Assembly (NCBI RefSeq): GCF_028769735.1
Contig: NW_026992281.1
Coordinates: 124,001 to 188,000, forward strand
DNA length: 64,000 bases
Source: Zonotrichia leucophrys gambelii
Taxonomy: Eukaryota > Chordata > Aves > Passeriformes > Passerellidae
Reading direction: 5' to 3'
Shown: one piece after another, positions 33,166 to 45,319 of the stretch
Layout of the letters: each line of letters begins with the position of its first letter
Numbering within the stretch: the stretch's first letter is position 1
The notes under the pieces: model-generated
What the model was told of the DNA's origin: nothing
What the model saw: only the letters and a program-made list of their open reading frames with translations
The model's database searches: none
Made by a program: the position numbers and the translations under genes

Positions 33166-34602
33166 GTGCGTTCTGCCTGCTACAATTGCAGCAGCTTTAT
33201 AGATGTTTGTGTTAAAAAGGGAAAGATGTATTGGGTAAGGAAAAATTTGGAATACAATGAACGAGCTCCTTGTCCCCATGGCGATCAGATTTGCCCTCAA
33301 TACGAAAGATTCTTTTGTTTTGAAAGCGATGATAATGGAGATGATCCAAGTATAGGCACAGGAGGCTGGGCACTAAGAGAAAAATTAAAAGAGAACAGGA
33401 AAGAAGAAAAGGAACCAAAGGGGAACAGAGGAAAGAACAGGAGAAAAAAAGAGTCAAAAGAATTGGCCGAATTGTATAAACAACTAAAACAGCACTACAA
33501 ATATTGGGACCTGCCAGCCTCAAAAAAGAATCCGTTTGTGGGATTGATGCAAGAGATTGCCACAGAGTTAGGATTATCCAAATGTTGGATTTATGGGGGT
33601 CTAAAAATGGCTGAAACGTGGCCATGGAAAGGTGAGAGCTTAGCTCCAGATGAATTTTTAAAATGGAACCACACCCAAATTTCTGGAACATTGAAAAGAC
33701 CTGAAGGATAGATTTTAAGCCATCAAGTAATTGGAACCATTTGTATAACCCGAGAAGGAAAGAAATGTAATAAAATAGTGCAGCATACTCCTGTTAAGTC
33801 CACATTAGTAGTCAATATGGATAATGGTTCAAAAGTTTGGCGAGCTGAAACTCCTGATGGATATTGGGGACCAATAAAAGAAATAAACTGTGAGTGGGAT
33901 GATCAAAATGATTTATGCTGGTACAGAAGTCCTGGAGCTAACCCCTACCAATCCATCAACAGCCTGAGGTCTTATTGGGAACAGCCAAAGAAAACTGATA
34001 AAAAATGGAAAGCCCCATATGGGATATATTAGATTTGTGGGCAATGAACATACAGTGAGTTACCTCAAAAATGGGGAGGAACCTGTAGCTTAGGAGTAAT
34101 ACAACCCTCCTTCTTTGTTCTACTGAGGTCTAGGAGCAATGTGCTAGGAACTCCACTGTATGAAACCCTGCAGTGGAATAAAGGAGATTAGAATTTCAAT
34201 TTTCCAACAGCAGGAGGGAACCAAAAATGGGGAGAGGACAAATGGCCTGCAGAAAGAATTATAGCATATTATGACCCAGCAACATGGGCTCAGGATGGGC
34301 CATGGGGATATAGGACCCCAATTTACCTGTTGAATTGATTGATAAGGCTCCAAGCAGTAGTGGAAGTGGTGTCAAATCACACCTCCGGTGCCCTAAAATT
34401 GCTGGCCAGGCAATATTCACAAATGCGGGCGTTTGTGTACCAAAACAGGATCGCCCTAGACTATCTGTTAGCAGAAGAAGGAAGAGTTTCTGGGAGATTT
34501 AATGAATCTGAGTGCTGCATAGAAATTGATGATTATGAAGAAGCTATCAGCGAACATGTGGAGGAAATTAAAAGGGTGGCCCATGTGCCAGTACAAAAGT
34601 AG
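33166..34602 (+). pseudogene. env: Envelope remnants of the gamma-like provirus
   Basis: Frames at 33166-33711 and 33778-34032 look like surface-subunit pieces (spaced Cys, Trp-rich, NHT glycosylation site). The frame 34339-34602 resembles the transmembrane ectodomain, with a QNRIALDYLLAEEG helix and ECC. The first Cys expected in CX6CC is missing. A membrane-span-like stretch follows at 34672-34740. Several stops break the gene. Confidence 0.6.
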
Positions 34603-35067
34603 AATTCAATCTTGAAAGCAGATTGGTGAGATAACCTCTTTGGAGGTGTTTGCTGGAAAAAGTTAGGATTCATGTTGTTATGTTCAGTTTTGGGACTTTT
34701 GTTTCTGCCTTGTATGATTCTGTGTTTTAGTAGGCTAATTCACGCAGTGATTCAAGGGATGCAGATTACAACAATGCCTCTAGATCCAGAATCAGCAGTG
34801 AAAGGAAAACCAAGATCTATAATGGCACTAAGAGCTAAATCGACCTGTGTTAAAGAACAAGGAACCAATTAACTGTGGGCAGGATTTGGAGAGATTGAAA
34901 TAGCAGGAAATGCTAACCAAATTGGAAAAAGAGTGTGAAAAACTAGAGGCAGCGAGAGAAATGCTAGAAAAGTTTGAAGTTGAAATGAGAAAACAAGAAA
35001 ATCCAAATTCTGAAGAATATAAAGGATATCAGGGCACAGTTTTTTAATAAAGCACAAATCAATGATC

Positions 35068-35090
35068 AAGAAGAGAAATGGGGGATTTGT
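35068..35090 (+). other. Polypurine tract before the 3' LTR
   Basis: The purine-rich run AAGAAGAGAAATGGGGGA directly precedes the TGTGGTAAATAGG start of the 3' LTR, as required for plus-strand priming. It supports the orientation of the provirus. Confidence 0.7.
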
Positions 35091-35690
35091 GGTAAATAGG
35101 TATGATTTGTGCTGACAAAATTAAAATAGTAATCAATATTCATACAGTAATTAATATTTGGAAATAATAACACAGTTAAAACATGTCATGCCCAGAAAGA
35201 AAGGGAGAGGAGGGGTTCGACCCCCCTCTTTCCTGCAGATGTTCAAAGCAGAAAAAAGCAAGAGATATCAGGTACTAAAAATTAACAGAAAGAAAGGGAA
35301 ATCTGTTTGGGTCCCAGGAAAATGCCAGCTATAAGAGATTTATTGATTTGATGCTTAAATACAATATTATGTTCGTTTTGGCTTGTATTATGCTAGCTTG
35401 GTGCACATGCGTAACCCAATAGTGAATCAAAAGACATCGAAAAAGAGGAGACCCTTCATCCAAAGACGACCCCTAAAAAGGGGTGGGACCACCAAAAAGA
35501 ATGGTGGAGCATGCGTGGTAAAGGTGTTGATGAGGGCGGAGGTAGAAGTCTGATGAATCGAAAATGGGAGGAGATGGCATTGACATGTGGCATAGAAAGG
35601 GAGAATCTCCACTTGGCAAGTTTGTTCGTGAGGTGGCAAGGGTCCAAGAACCTTACACCCCATACCCCACGGTTATCTTTTGCTTATGCA
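35091..35690 (+). repeat. 3' LTR of the gamma-like provirus
   Basis: Starts TGTGGTAAATAGG and repeats the 5' LTR with small changes (TATAAAA has become TATAAGA). The right end is not certain. Sequence from about 35690 to 35970 is AT-rich and unassigned. Confidence 0.6.
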
Positions 35691-36019
35691 CTATTATTGG
35701 AAGCAAATGATCCCTTATTTTTAATCAAATTATATTGTCAATATTTCAAGTGTATCCAATTTCATATATTTTCTAAACTATTCAATTAGAATTGCTACTA
35801 CCTCTAATTTTGTTTGGTTTTTCTGATGATGGGATAATTGGGCAAACATAACAATGAGCACAAAGCCTTTATTTCTGCAAGCTCAGGGATGCTGGGGGGA
35901 TCTTTGCACAATCACGCCCAGGTACAAGGCTCAGGAACCTCCAACGGAACAGAGCCAGCCCACTTGAGTGGGAGAAGGTGCGGCCTCAGTTGCAGCCCCG
36001 GGTGCCTCCTGTGGGCCCG

Positions 36020-37240
36020 GGCAGGGCCCCAGCTGTAAATGTGTTGGGCTGCAGCACAGGGCCAGGGCGGAGCTCAGCAGCCTCATCAGAGCCCAGGGCC
36101 GCGGCCCTTCCCTGCCGGGGCCAAGCCTGGCCCGGCCCGGCCCAGCCTGAGCAGCCCGGCCTGGCCCCAGGGCATGGGCTCCGCCAGCCCGCCCGCTGTG
36201 CCCGCAGCCAGGCCCAAGGCTTTGCAAGAGGCTTTCTCCCAGCTTTGCAAAACCTCGGCCAAGTGACCCTTTGCTGTGCTGAGAAGAGTAAAAACCCCCT
36301 CAAATGTAACCCCGCTGCACACCTCATGAGGGATGCCTGCACACCTTAGGAGAGGCCATCAATACTCCTTTGTGATTCCTGAGGGATCCCTGCACCCCTG
36401 GGTACGGACCCGAAAATATCCATGTGTGCCTCACGAGGGATCCCTTCACCCCTCAGCAGGGACCCCAAAATATCACATTGTGCCTCATGAGGGACCCCTT
36501 CACCTCTGAGCACAGATCCCAAAATATCACATTGTGCCTCATGAGGTTCAGGCCCAGGTCATCCCCCAGAAGGCAATGTGCCCTCAGCCCAGGGATGCTC
36601 AGCATGGACTCCCCCAGCCCTCGGGTCCCCACCGCTGGTCACAGCAGCCCCTGCCTGGCTCCTGCCTGCCCACACCATGGGCATCCACGGCTGCTCCTGG
36701 CCATGGATCTCTGCCTCTGCTTCCGCTGGGTGGGCTTTGCTGCTGCTACCACCTGGACAGAGCTGTGACAACTCCATTTCTTTATTGAAACATCAAATGT
36801 GGGCCAAGCCCTGCCCTGGCAGACAGGGGCTGGCCAACTTCAGTGCTGGCCGGGGAACAGGACCAAGGGGCTCAAAGGCAGAGGGTCTTGTTTGGGAGGG
36901 GTGGGTTTTGGGAAGGGTTCATGATGGTGCTGGAGCCATGGCAGGGCAGATAGGGGCAGATATCGAGAATTGGGATAGGAGGTCGGAAGAACTTTGCCTG
37001 AGTTGTTAGGCTCTTCTTCTGACAATGAAGAGGAGCACCTGTGGAGAGAGGAGGCGGCTGAGGCCCCAGGTGCCAGTGGCACACAGGGAGCCTCCTGCAC
37101 AGCAGGGCCCAGAGCTGGCAAGGCTCCCCAGCATGGCTGGAGCTGCTGGCACAGCTTGGCCCAGCTGCACAGCTGCCCCTCAAGGCCCTGGCGAGCGGGG
37201 CACGGCTCTGGGCAGGCTCTGTAGCCAGGAGTGGGCCCCA
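36020..37240. repeat. Segmental duplication D4, first copy (pairs with about 50893-52100, direct)
   Basis: The 3' flank and tail exon of G3 match the same region of the G5 remnant. It includes three to four degenerate units of about 58 bp at 36310-36550 (CCTCATGAGGGA...CCCCAAAATATCACATTGTG), found again at 51160-51395. No other gene is supported in 35970-36780. Confidence 0.8.
36781..36786 (-). terminator. Polyadenylation signal of G3
   Basis: AATAAA on the minus strand (TTTATT on plus), about 54 bp after the G3 stop codon. The same signal follows the G5 tail exon at 51624-51629. Confidence 0.7.
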
Positions 37241-40200
37241 GATCACCTCTGCCTTTCAAGGGCAATCTCGTCCCTGCTCTTTCTCCTCCCCACCGTGCTT
37301 TGCCTCTGCCCTGTGCCCCTTGAGCTGCTCTTGGCCAGGCAGCCTCAGTGGGGATCCAGCACTGGCTGCAGCCCCAGTGGGCCCCCCAGGACAAGGCCCA
37401 GCAATTAGGAGGCCAATGAAATCTCTGGGCAGCAACAGAAGCCTCAGGAGAGTTCTTTGGACAACCATGCACTGGCCATAACTCCACTGCAGCCACACTG
37501 GGAATGTTCCCTACCTATGAGCAGCCTTTAAAGGAAGCTGTTTGAGGTAGAGAAATCACAAAATACTCACGATTTTCTCTTCCAGCAATACCAGATTGCT
37601 GCACAGCAAATCAACAGGAAAAGTGCTGCACCAGACACAATGGCCATCAACTTCACCAAACAAGGTTTTTCCCAGCAGAAAACTCTTTTGTTGTCAGCAC
37701 ATGTTGGGGTGCCGGCTGCATCTGTGGGAGCAATGGAGAGTGTGAGCCCGTGCTGTGCTGCACTGCTGAGCTGGCAGCACGGTGGATACAGCCAGGACGT
37801 TCTCACTCCCCATTACCCCCTGAGTTGGGGCCTGCAGGCACCTTGCTGCCCCTTGGCACAGGAGTGCTCAGTACCCAAACCCCAGAGCCTGCATGCCATA
37901 ATTCCTCTGTGCTGTGCCCTTCTGCTCCAGACAATACTTGTCAAAGGCATGGAAAAGGACAAGGAAAATGCCCAGGGTTTTGGAGCTGCTGCAGGGCCCT
38001 CCCTCCTGCAAACAGCTGCCTCTCTGCATCTACCCAGAGACTGGGAAATTGCACGGGATCACAGGCCCATGGTGCAGTTTGGGCTGCCTGTGAGCTGATG
38101 CCCAATGCCTTCCTGCAGAGGCTGGGGAGAAGCTGCAGCCAGGCCAGGCTGGCAAACAGCCCTGCAGGGCGTGGAAGCAGCAGCGAGGCAGCGAGGCTGC
38201 CATGGATTCCTTCCCGCTGTGCTGGGCACGGCGTGTCCAGATGTGCAGCCAAAGCCCCGGCTGCTGAGCCCCAGGACAAGGCTGAGGGAAATGCACCCAC
38301 CACATTGGCTGTCCACATCACTCCGTTTTTGTTCTGGATGTTGGGATTCCTTCAGTGACTCACTTGCTCCTCCAGGTTTGCTCTTCCTTCTCAGGGGACC
38401 TTAAGAGAAATATTTCCATTTCCCATGAATGGATGCCACAAAAGCAGGGCTCAGCCCGTGGGGTCAGCAGGGACACCTGGTTCTGGCCTGGCACTTGCAG
38501 CGATGCCTGCTGGCTGAGCTTTGCGCTCTGAGCTGGAAGCTCTCCCACGGGAAAGGCCTTGACCTACCGTCACCATCTGGCCGTGGCCCAGTAATGGGTA
38601 TGGGTTGCGAACCCAGATCAATGTCATCAACAGGATCATCTTCGTCATCAGGATCTTCTTCATCATCAGGTTCATCTGCAAAGAAAGGCAGGACAGAACA
38701 GCTCCTGTGACACTACTGAAGATTCTCCTTCAGGCCCAAGTGGCAGTGAGGGCACCTGGGTGATTGGTGCCCTCCAAGGCACTCCCTCAGCTCTGCCTTC
38801 CACTCAGGAGCAGGGCAAGGGGCACCTCGTGCCTGCAGTGGCCCCACACTGGGATGGAAGGAGCCCCTTGTGGGGCAGTCGGGGCAGAAAGGACTCCCTG
38901 GAGCTGCTGCAGCTCCAAACCCAGCCCCAGGCAGGGCCAGGGCTTGGCAGTGGCAGCAGGAGCAGCTCAGGCTCCCTGGGGCCGGCAAAGGAGCTGAGAA
39001 AGGCTCAGCCACAGGGCACAGCCCTGGGCCTGGCCCCTTCCCTCTCTGCTCTTCTCTGTGGCTGCACAGAGCACACAGAAGGACACACTGGCATTGCACA
39101 CGGGAGGAGGATGGACAGCTAAATGCTCCTTCCTCCCACTGACAGCGATCCTGTGGGATCACTGTTGGGCACAAGAGGTGAAATTTGGAGGCCAGGATTT
39201 CCAGAATTTATCAAACTTCAGAGGATCTTAAGGGAAATGATGCACTAATACTACTTGGGCAATGATTATTCCATTAGGAAAGGATTGCTGGTAGCCTACC
39301 TTTACCAAGTTCCAACATCCTTAAGTTGTGCTTTTCCACCATTCCCAAATGATGCAAGTCAGGACCCCAGTCTAGAAAGGAGCACAGATAGGAACCGTTC
39401 CATGCTGTGCTGGGATCCCCTTCTAATGGGAAGCCAGCACTGGAAGGGGGTCAGGTAATGCTGTGTGCCAGGAGTGCCAAGCAGCAGAGAGGGCAGCTCA
39501 AGCCTCAGCAGGGCTCAGGCCCAGAGGCACAGCAATTACCTCCTGTGGCTGTGCCTGGCATCGCCTCCCTTCCTGCAGCAGAGGCTGCCAATGAGCCCCT
39601 GCTTCCTCCGGGAAACTGAGCCTTCAGCACAGCCTCTCCTTCCATCTCTGCAGAAAGGAAAAGGGACAGCTGGATCAGGTGGGGCTATTCCCGAGTGGGA
39701 AGGTGGCATCTTCAGGAAGAAATGCTTGTCCAAGTAATGGATAAAATGCAGAAGTAAGATCAGGTTATTGGGGCTGCTCCAGGGCCCTCCCTCCTCCAAA
39801 GAGCTGCCCCTCCAGATGTGTTCAGAGACCGGGAAATTGCAGGGGAACACAGGCCCATGTTGCAGCTGGTGCTCTCTGTGAACTGATGCCCAATGCCTTC
39901 CTGCAGAGGCTGGGGAGAAGCTGCAGCCAGGCCAGGCTGGCAAACAGCCCTGCAGGGCATGGAAGCAGCAGCAGGGCAGCGAGGCTGCCATGGATCCCTT
40001 CCCGCTGTGTCGGGCACGGCGTGTCCAGATGTGCAGCCAAAGCCCCCAGCTGCTGAGCCCCAGGATAAGGCTGAGGGAAATGCACCAACCACGGCGTCTA
40101 TCCAGGTCACTCAGTATCCTGTCCATGGGTTTGGACGCCTCTAGAGACTTTCTGTCTCCTCCAGGCTTGTTCCTCCCTCTCGGAGGACCTTAAGAGAAGT

Positions 40201-40943
40201 GATTGCATGTCAGATGAGTGGATCCCACAGATGCAGGGCTCAGCCTGTGGGGTCAGCAGGGACACACTGCTCACCCCTGCGATTGGCGCTGGGCTTGTGA
40301 GCAGCAACCCAGAAAGGAGCCTGGAAAGTCCTCCCAGCAGAAACGCCTGTAACACAACAGCCACAGCAGCTTCTGTTACCTGGTTCCTGCCAGGTTGTCA
40401 ATGATTATCATCTGAGGGGAGCATTGACAACGTACCTGCAGGAGGCTTAAGAGGTTGGAAATCCTCATGGAGCCAAGCTGCTGGAGAAACCTTCCTAGCA
40501 AGCTCATCTAGAGGGAAGCAAACACCCAAACCCATTTCCATGGTGTCCTGGGATCCCTCCTCTGCTTTTCAGAGGGTAAGGCTGTGGGAGCCAGATGTAA
40601 ATGCACAAGGCCAAAGCTACACAGGGGCCTGGGGAGCTCTGGGCTGGCTCCTGGTCACTCTCCACCCTCTTTGCAGGCCCTGTGACACATCCCTAGAGAG
40701 GAAACAGGGGCTGCCTAGGGCCCATGGGGGCTCTCTCCCTCCCCCAGAGAAAACCCTCCCTAAAGGCCTGGGGAAAACCATCCCCAGCGCTTCCCGGGGA
40801 GCAGGGAGCGCTGTCCCGGGAAAGGGGAGCCAGGCTGCCGGCTCACCTGCTCCCCGCGCTTGCAGCGGAGCAGCCTGGGCAGCCCTGGCAGGCAGGGCCA
40901 CGGCCAGGAGGAGCAGGAGGAAGAGGCGCAGAGCAAGGGCCAT
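36840..40943 (-). CDS. G3: modular type I membrane protein, 9 exons, with acidic exon and distinct tail
   Basis: Minus-strand exons in order: 40847-40943 (signal peptide), A1 40436-40507, B1 40090-40188, C1 39540-39647, A2 39300-39371, acidic exon 38568-38675, B3-like 38301-38399, transmembrane 37571-37721, tail 36840-37038. Phase is kept throughout, giving 334 residues. Compared with G1, B2 and C2 are gone and A3 is replaced by a 108-nt exon rich in Asp and Glu (DEPDDEEDPDDEDDPVDDID). C3 is also deleted. The transmembrane exon differs from G1/G2: DNKRVFCWEKPC before the span (about 243-263), ending WKRKS. The tail has a Ser/Glu-rich start (SLSEEEPNNSG), two Tyr sites and KPTPPK. AATAAA lies at 36781-36786. 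It faces G2 tail to tail. I cannot name the family. Confidence 0.68.
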
Positions 40944-41150
40944 GGTGCCTTGCCCTCTGCCAGTCCCGCAGCTCTTGCTGCCACCGCTGTCCTGACACCG
41001 CTGTCCCAATGTCAGCACCACTGCTGCCACTGCCGCTGCTGCTGCCGCAACAGTTGTGCTCTCAAGCACTGACTGCTCGCTCCTTGTGCTGCTGTGCAAC
41101 CACGGGGCTCTGGCACCTCTGTGACCTCAGAGCCTGCTGTGACCTCGTGG
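40944..41150 (-). promoter_or_regulatory. Upstream region of G3 with paired half-sites
   Basis: TGACCT (AGGTCA on the minus strand) lies at 41122-41127 and 41140-41145. The CAG/CCG-rich leader between the sites and the start codon matches the other copies. Homology with the G1 upstream region ends just beyond the second half-site. Confidence 0.4.
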
Positions 41151-42237
41151 CTGGGGCAGGATTTCACTGGAATGGATCTCAAGAGGTGCCCTTCCAGCGA
41201 GGAGAGGATGTCCCACCCTGTGTCTATTTGCAATCTAGATTTTCTTTAAAAGAAGTGAGATATATGATATTGGAGAAGTGAGACATTTCGTGGCTCTACA
41301 TACAACATCAACGCCAAGTCCAAAATTCAACTCACGTTAGTGATTCGCACTATTGCAGGCAGCAGCAGCCCTGCCACGCTGACACCGAGTCCCTGCTGTG
41401 CGCTGTGCAGCCCTTTGTCCCATATTTAAAAAGTGAACAACTTGATGCCAAAGCTTACAAAAATAATGTAACACAGGACATCAGGGTAGTTGCACACTTC
41501 AGGGGACACCCAAACCCCGTGCACATCTTATGAGTGTCCTCAGCCACCCTAAAATCCCCCTCTGTGCCTCACAGGAGACCCCCAAGTCCTGCTCAATTTA
41601 CAGATGCCCCTGCACACCTTTGGACATACATTAAATTCCGTGCACAACTTCTTGGTGTCCCCAGTCCCCTGCACAGCACAGAGGTGACCCAAAGTCCCTG
41701 CATGCCTTTAGAGGGACCCAAACATAACACTCAGAGAGCAGCAACAGTGCTGAGCCATCTTCTGTGTGTGTGTGTTCACCATGTGTCCCTGGGTGAACAG
41801 GTGAGGCCTGGGGGGCAAATCCCCACTATGCTCATAAGAGATCCGGGGCTGCCACAGGCCCGGTGTCTGTCAGGCTCTGAGCTCATCCCTCCGGCTATGA
41901 AGGACTTCCTTCAGAGTCCAGCCTCTTTCCATTATTCTCAAGGCAAGCACCTACTGATGGCTTCCCTCTTTCCCTGGGCTTGCCACTGGAGCTATGGAGG
42001 AGCTCCAGAGCCAGATGATGCCAGGGAAGGAAATGTGCCCTCAGCCCAGGGACGCTCAGCATGGGCTCCCCCAGCCCTCGGGGCCCCGCCGCTGGTCACA
42101 GCAGCCCCTGCCTGGCTCCTGCCTGCCCACACCGTGGGCATCCACGGCTGCTCCTGGCCATGGAGCTCAGCCAGCGCTGCTGCCGGGTGGGCTTTGCTGC
42201 TGCTGCCACCCGGACACTGGGCTGACAGCTCCATTTC

Positions 42238-42243
42238 TTTATT
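42238..42243 (-). terminator. Polyadenylation signal of a lost family-gene 3' end
   Basis: Minus-strand AATAAA preceded by CTGTTGC and followed by the conserved 3' flank seen after G3 (GCTCCTGGCCATGGA...). It implies a further minus-strand family 3' end here. Its twin is at 62577-62582. Confidence 0.45.
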
Positions 42244-42357
42244 GCAACAGAACAGCCCATTCGGGAAGTGCTGCAGTGCCCGATTTCCTCAGCCCGACTA
42301 GCTGCCAACACCAACACCCAGAGTGGGCCGCCCCCAGAAAACTGTCAACTCTGGGGT

Positions 42358-42881
42358 GGAGTGCGCGGGGGTAGGGACAAGGAACAGGGAGAGGTCTTCT
42401 GTATGTTTATTCCCCGCAGAGTCAGCGACAGAAATACACTGAATTAAAGGCCTACACTGATTTCCAAACTGCGGAGGTGCCTGGGGAGGATACAGTCTTT
42501 AGCCAGTTGGGAGAAACTGAGGGTGGAACACAAGGCGGGGAATCCATTGTTTAAACCAATAGGGGATTAGAGGGGAGGAGGACAACTTAAACAAACCAAT
42601 AGAGTTTCAAAGCATCCCAAATGGACAGGGAAGTTTCTAGAGAAAGGGGCAGGATTGGGGAGGGATTGACATTGAATGGGAGGAGGAACAGGGAACAAAA
42701 GGGCAGGACTTTGGGGAGATGGACAAGTAGGGGAAAGCCAACAACACGGGGGGGGGGGGGGGGGGGGGGGGGGAAGGAACAACCCATTGGCAATAAAATG
42801 TGGTATAACAATACCAAATAAGGGGGTGTCATAAAACTGACTACTAGGACCGCATTACAATCAAAAACATGCACTGCAACA
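42358..42881 (-). mobile_element. Solo LTR, truncated, same family as 21061-21647
   Basis: Ends (plus strand) with GCACTGCAACA and contains a run of 26 G at 42748-42773. Compared with its twin at 62701-63247 it lacks about 40 bp at its left end. The G run lies within the LTR and differs in length between copies. Confidence 0.65.
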
Positions 42882-43425
42882 GGGAAGCTCTCAGTCAGGG
42901 CTGTGTTGAGTGCTTCCAAATCCTTTCCAGCATCAATAGAACGTCAAACTTGCCCTTATCCCATGCAAACAGAGTGTTCCCCAACAGTAAACCATTCCAA
43001 GGTCCTCTGAGAAATATGTATTTTATGATTGGCTTTTTGCTAATATAGCAGCCATAGAACACTGCAATTTGTCAGAGAAAAAGAATGTATTGCTCTCCTA
43101 GCAGAAGAAACTAACTTCTTCCTGCGTCGCTCAGCCCTCAGGAAGCCGGTTAGGATTAAGAGGGAGAAGTTGACGAGGACCAGACAAAATCCTCTGTTTG
43201 AATGGAAGTTATGCATCATATACGAGATGCACAAATATGCAACAGGTTATTGTTTTTAAGGGTTAATCCTCTGTTAATGTCTGTCCTTTTTCGGGCTTAT
43301 GCTGCCCAGAAAATAGGTACCCAGATGTCTGTAACTCTAACATTCTATTGTCTCCTATTGTCCTAATCCAAATTGTCCAAAATTTTTAGCACTCTAATGA
43401 TATTGCTATTTTTATAACCAATTTA

Positions 43426-43800
43426 TTAAAAATAAAGTTTTACAATTTTACAAACAAGTGATTGCCATTTTTCACACCCCTCCTGGGAATCAGGAACACG
43501 TGTGGTGGGGCCGGCTGCACCTGTGGGAGCAATGGGGAGCATCAGCCCGTGCTGTGCTGCTCTGCTGAGCTGGCAGCATGGTGGATGCGAGCAGGACGTT
43601 CTCCGTTTGCCCCAGAGCTGGGGCCTGCAGGCACCTTGCTGCCCCTTGGCACAGGCTGTGCCACCCAACAAAGCCCAGCAGGCCGGGAGGAGAGCCCGGG
43701 GGCAGCGCAGCTGCTTGGGCAGTGGCTGCTTGGAGGGACACGGGCCAAAGCCATCCCTGAGCAGCCACTGCCAGCCCTGGCCCTCCCTGCCCCGTGACAG
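43426..43800 (-). pseudogene. Family-gene fragment: pre-membrane intron and a truncated transmembrane exon
   Basis: On the minus strand the conserved intron before the transmembrane exon (about 43521-43800) runs into an AG acceptor and an exon 43426-43520. This starts like the G3 exon (GAAGPTTRVPDSQEG) but then departs and stops after 32 codons with no membrane span. AATAAA (43422-43427) overlaps the stop codon. Upstream exons are absent; the junction with the D1 block lies at about 43800-43925. A secreted product would be possible only if joined to exons elsewhere. The twin is at 63791-64000. Confidence 0.55.
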
Positions 43801-45319
43801 CTCCCCCAGCCACAGGGAACTGACTGACAAAAACTCCACAGCCAGCAAAGAGACTGTCCCAGTGATTGTCTGCTGCTCTTCTTCCCTGCAGTTGGTCTCA
43901 GAAACAGCCCTCACACTGCTCTAAATGCCCACCCATGGGCTGACCAGCCCCTATGCTTTTCCAGTCTGCTCTCAGAAATTTTGCAACAAATCCACCAATA
44001 AATTCCAGGTTAACTCTGGGAATTGCACTCTACAGTTTGCTTCATTTTTTCCCAATCCCTGGAATTTCCTGTATATACTAATTGTCTTAATGACCTCTGA
44101 TTCTTTTCAGTGTTTATTTTTTTTGTATTGAGACAGATGAAACAGCCTTATTGGTTTTAGTATTGGCAGGTCTGGTTTTTTTCTTAGCAAGGTGGTTTAC
44201 TTATTATCTACATGTAAACATAGTTTTACTTATGGTATTTTTTTCCCCAATTACTTTGGCAATCTGTCATTCACTTCTTAGTCAATGTTCCATATATGAA
44301 CAATTTTGAATCTCTTTTTATAGAAATATAAAGATCTCAGAAACCTGTCTTTTTAATTTTGATGACACTCTTTCTCCTGATTCCCAGCTTTTACAATGAT
44401 CCTTTTTGAAACATCCCTGAGGATAGGTAGAGTTACTTGGAAATACTTGGCTTAACCTGGGAATGCATTATTACTTTTAGTGCTATAAACCTACATTGCT
44501 TCAAGCTTCACAGCCACAGTCATGATTTGTGGCTCAAGGCATGGATGCCTGTCTGAATTAAAACAATGTTTGTGAGGCAGCTGAAGAGCTTAGACCTCAG
44601 ACATTGAAATTCCTGGGAGGAGGAGGAGGAGGAAAAAAGGATAAAATCATGTTTCAAAGGGTTTTTTTTCACTTCTAGTATGCCAGAAATATGGTAGACT
44701 ACACGTGTCTTCAAGTGTCATTTAATTCCAGAACAACTCTCTACAATGCCAGTCACCAGGCCAAATTACTCAAGACTTTGCAACCTAATGCATCAGCTTT
44801 AGTTCTAGTGACAGGTAGGCCTTAATTCCTGTCCGATTAGAGCAAATCCCCAAAACAATCTTGCCTCTGTGTGAATGGCAAGAAGAATTTGCTTGTGAAC
44901 AGGTGAATATGTCCCACTCAATCATGAACAAAATTTGCCTTGACTTGGAAGCAAGTAGACAAGGAGCAATGCAGGATTTGAGTTTCATTCAGTGATAAAT
45001 GGGGCAAGAAGTTGTAGCAAATTCCCTGTTTTGCAGAACACAAGTACTGATACAGCCAATAATGCACCCACATGAAGGGATCTTCAGGACATTCCTTTAT
45101 TTCTTAACTAGGAATGGGCAGCAAAATGCTGGCATTTATCTGAGCTACAGCAGTGTTCCTCCCTGTTTCTCCTTGAGCACACTGTCTGTTGTTTGCAGAC
45201 TTCACTGCCCAGACCATGAATGCTCTCAGGGCCAATTGCTAAAGGACCCAACTACCAAAATACAGGTGCCACATAACCACCCCAGCACTAATCCAGCACT
45301 GCTTTGATAGTGCCCAGGA

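Larger units (their letters stand above)
26732..35690 (+). mobile_element. Gamma-like (class I) endogenous retrovirus, degraded
   Basis: LTR, gag, protease, RT, RNase H, integrase remnants, env remnants, polypurine tract and LTR lie in order on the plus strand. It stands between G2 and G3. The equivalent G4-G5 pair has no such element between the genes, although the flanking sequence there is not a clean empty site. Codon usage is AT-rich and unlike the GC-rich family genes. All genes have stops or frameshifts. Confidence 0.8.
39160..43925. repeat. Segmental duplication D5, first copy (pairs with about 59470-64000, direct)
   Basis: The 5' half of G3, its promoter, about 2.4 kb of flank and a gene fragment match the 5' half of G6 and its flank nearly base for base. 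For example, 41221-41740 and 61561-62080 differ at few positions. The second copy runs off the window end. The flank 41280-42230 has a 255-codon frame in both copies that I regard as accidental. Confidence 0.85.

Noticed and set aside
41534..42301. 255-codon frame, repeated at 61873-62640
   Set aside because: Its second half is the 3' flank of the family gene read through. The two copies are duplicated DNA with differences that do not favour synonymous sites by eye. No domain is seen.
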